This document shows, piece by piece, positions 62,936 through 64,000 of a stretch of 64,000 bases of DNA. Source of the DNA: Promethearchaeota archaeon (GTDB lineage Archaea > Asgardarchaeota > Lokiarchaeia > Sigyniarchaeales > SOKP01); assembly GCA_019058365.1 (NCBI GenBank), contig JAHPZE010000012.1:13451-77450 (forward strand), written 5' to 3'. The position numbers and the translations under genes were made by a program. Position 1 is the stretch's first letter. Every line of letters starts with the position of its first letter. Under the pieces are notes generated by a model. That model saw only the letters and a program-made list of their open reading frames with translations, was not told where the DNA came from and ran no database searches.

Positions 62936-63742
62936 ATGCCAATTGTAGGAATAGATTATGAGAAATGCAATGATTGTAATATCTGTGTAACCACATGTAT
63001 ATTGTTTAGACGAGATAAAACACAAAATAAAATTGTCTTCAACAATTCAACAGAATTGTGCAATTTATGTGGTAAATGTATTGCAAAATGTCCCCAAGAT
63101 GCTATTATTTATGAAGGTATGGGAGAGGCGTACATTTATGAAGGAATTAATAAACCAGAAACTATAGCGTCTTATGAAACAATATATAAGTTTCTCAGAG
63201 CAAATCGATCAGTTCGACTTTATAAAAAGAAAAAAGTGCCAACTGATAATATAAGAAAAGTTTTTGAAGCAATGTCATATGCTCCTACTGCGGATAATAT
63301 GAGATCAGAACGATTTTCTATTTTATCAGAGCAAGACAAAATTAAAAATCTGAACGATGCGGTTTTAGAAGCAATCTTAAGTATACCAGAAATGAATGAA
63401 AGATATGGACTAATATTTAGACTTACTAGCAGAGTTTTCCATAGTCCTGTATATTTTGATGCCCCCCATGTTATTTTTGTGGACTCTTCAGAGGATTCTA
63501 AAATTGAGGCTACTAATATTGGAATTATAATTACTTATGGCAGATTAGCTGCACAAGCTCTCGGTCTAAGCACGTGTTGGAATGGATGGACACAAATAGC
63601 TATGAGGATTAATCCAAAAATAAAAGAATTGGCAAATATTAAAGGAAATACGGTCGGAGTTTTGATTATTGGGTATTCGGCAGAAAAATTTTATCGCGCT
63701 TCCCCACGATCTCCCAAACCTATTGATGGTTTGGAGGAGTAA
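62936..63742 (+). CDS. Nitroreductase fused to a double [4Fe-4S] ferredoxin domain
   Basis: 268 residues. The N-terminus has CNDCNICVTTC and CNLCGKCIAKCPQDAI (about 11-55). The nitroreductase fold follows, with FMN-binding RANRSVRLYKKKKV, APTADNMRSERFSIL and GLSTCWNGW, ending in IGYSAEKFYRASPRSP. Electrons from the clusters can reach FMN directly, so ferredoxin is the probable donor. Members reduce quinones, nitro groups or other small substrates. Confidence 0.93.
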   Translation: MPIVGIDYEKCNDCNICVTTCILFRRDKTQNKIVFNNSTELCNLCGKCIAKCPQDAIIYEGMGEAYIYEGINKPETIASYETIYKFLRANRSVRLYKKKKVPTDNIRKVFEAMSYAPTADNMRSERFSILSEQDKIKNLNDAVLEAILSIPEMNERYGLIFRLTSRVFHSPVYFDAPHVIFVDSSEDSKIEATNIGIIITYGRLAAQALGLSTCWNGWTQIAMRINPKIKELANIKGNTVGVLIIGYSAEKFYRASPRSPKPIDGLEE

Positions 63743-63747
63743 ATATG

Positions 63748-63999
63748 CTAAAATATTGCATATTTAAAAATTTCGTCTTCAATGATCCACGCTTCAAGAA
63801 AGTCATCTCTTATTTTTGTATCCCATATATTATCAATATTTTTTATCCCTTCACTAAGATCCACTAATAACTCTTTGCCAACAGCGAATTGTTCATGAGA
63901 GGGATAAAGCTCAATGTTTTCAGATTTTTTATACAAATCTATTAATTTCGAAATACTTGAAAGAATGATGGGAAACGTCTTTTTAGTGAGATACATCAT
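63748..63999 (-). CDS. Protein of unknown function at window edge, possibly truncated
   Basis: At least 83 residues, mostly helical and acidic (KLIDLYKKSENIELYPSHEQ, LSEGIKNIDNIWDTK). The apparent ATG lies two bases from the window end, so the real start may be upstream and the gene cut off. No family is recognised. Confidence 0.5.
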   Translation of the reverse strand: MMYLTKKTFPIILSSISKLIDLYKKSENIELYPSHEQFAVGKELLVDLSEGIKNIDNIWDTKIRDDFLEAWIIEDEIFKYAIF

Positions 64000-64000
64000 T

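Noticed and set aside
1-64000. CRISPR arrays, tRNA or rRNA genes, insertion sequences
   Set aside because: I looked for regularly spaced short repeats, cloverleaf-like GC-rich segments, and transposase or inverted-repeat signatures, and recognised none by eye. A dedicated scan (tRNA and covariance-model search) would be decisive.

Overview
This is AT-rich archaeal DNA, most likely from an Asgard (Lokiarchaeia-like) archaeon. The evidence is a full-length actin-family gene (7011-8126), a roadblock/Rab-like GTPase fusion (2708-4255), a seven-repeat WD40 propeller, corrinoid and uroporphyrinogen-decarboxylase-type methyltransferase proteins, many small zinc-ribbon proteins, TATA-like promoters, and Shine-Dalgarno (SD) motifs of the GGTGA/GAGG type. 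No rRNA, tRNA, CRISPR array, transposase or phage gene was recognised.

Layout. 1-11.5 kb: the 3' part of a membrane receptor-like protein with extracellular Ig-like repeats, converging on the roadblock-GTPase gene; a membrane protein with a winged-helix regulator; a HEPN/nucleotidyltransferase pair; actin; an FrhB-like iron-sulfur flavoprotein; decayed gene pieces. 11.5-25.5 kb: corrinoid protein with a UroD-like methyltransferase, M29 aminopeptidase, flavodoxin, an 809-residue SIR2-TPR protein, two genes of under 60 codons (one AbrB-like), a short-chain dehydrogenase, a zinc-ribbon/HEPN-like protein, a hydrolase and a methyltransferase. 25.5-38.9 kb: a kinase-like phosphotransferase, an RCK membrane protein without a recognisable potassium filter, a DUF3795 gene interrupted by an in-frame TAG, an Lrp/AsnC regulator with a repeat upstream, a QueG-like protein, a stay-green homologue, an HSDL2-type dehydrogenase, a haloalkane-dehalogenase-like hydrolase, a ZIP transporter and two methyltransferases. 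39.2-49.4 kb: a carbohydrate-related block with a UbiA-like membrane protein, a membrane-anchored protein resembling (alpha/alpha)-toroid lyases, an old-yellow-enzyme reductase, ThuA, a Gfo/Idh/MocA dehydrogenase, a GH3 glycosidase and a heparan-acetyltransferase-like membrane protein. 49.5-55.6 kb: dehydrogenases, a large FAD oxidoreductase, an O-methyltransferase and the WD40 protein. 55.9-61.4 kb: one co-directional cluster with two small membrane proteins, an ABC-2 type ATPase and permease, a 31-residue membrane peptide, three tandem paralogous six-helix membrane proteins and a winged-helix regulator. 61.5-64 kb: three iron-sulfur genes and a partial gene at the edge.

The most distinctive points are: (a) the ABC/triplicate-membrane-protein cluster, in which two genes appear to start at AUA codons; (b) the GTPase followed by a second, degenerate GTPase-like domain, with a 57-bp copy of its own 5' end lying upstream; (c) the TAG-interrupted DUF3795 gene; (d) an actin whose catalytic His161 equivalent is Lys; (e) a stay-green (Mg-dechelatase family) gene in an archaeal context; (f) a UroD-like methyltransferase without the usual zinc motif beside its corrinoid protein. 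All functions are assigned by reading motifs by eye; no database search was possible.
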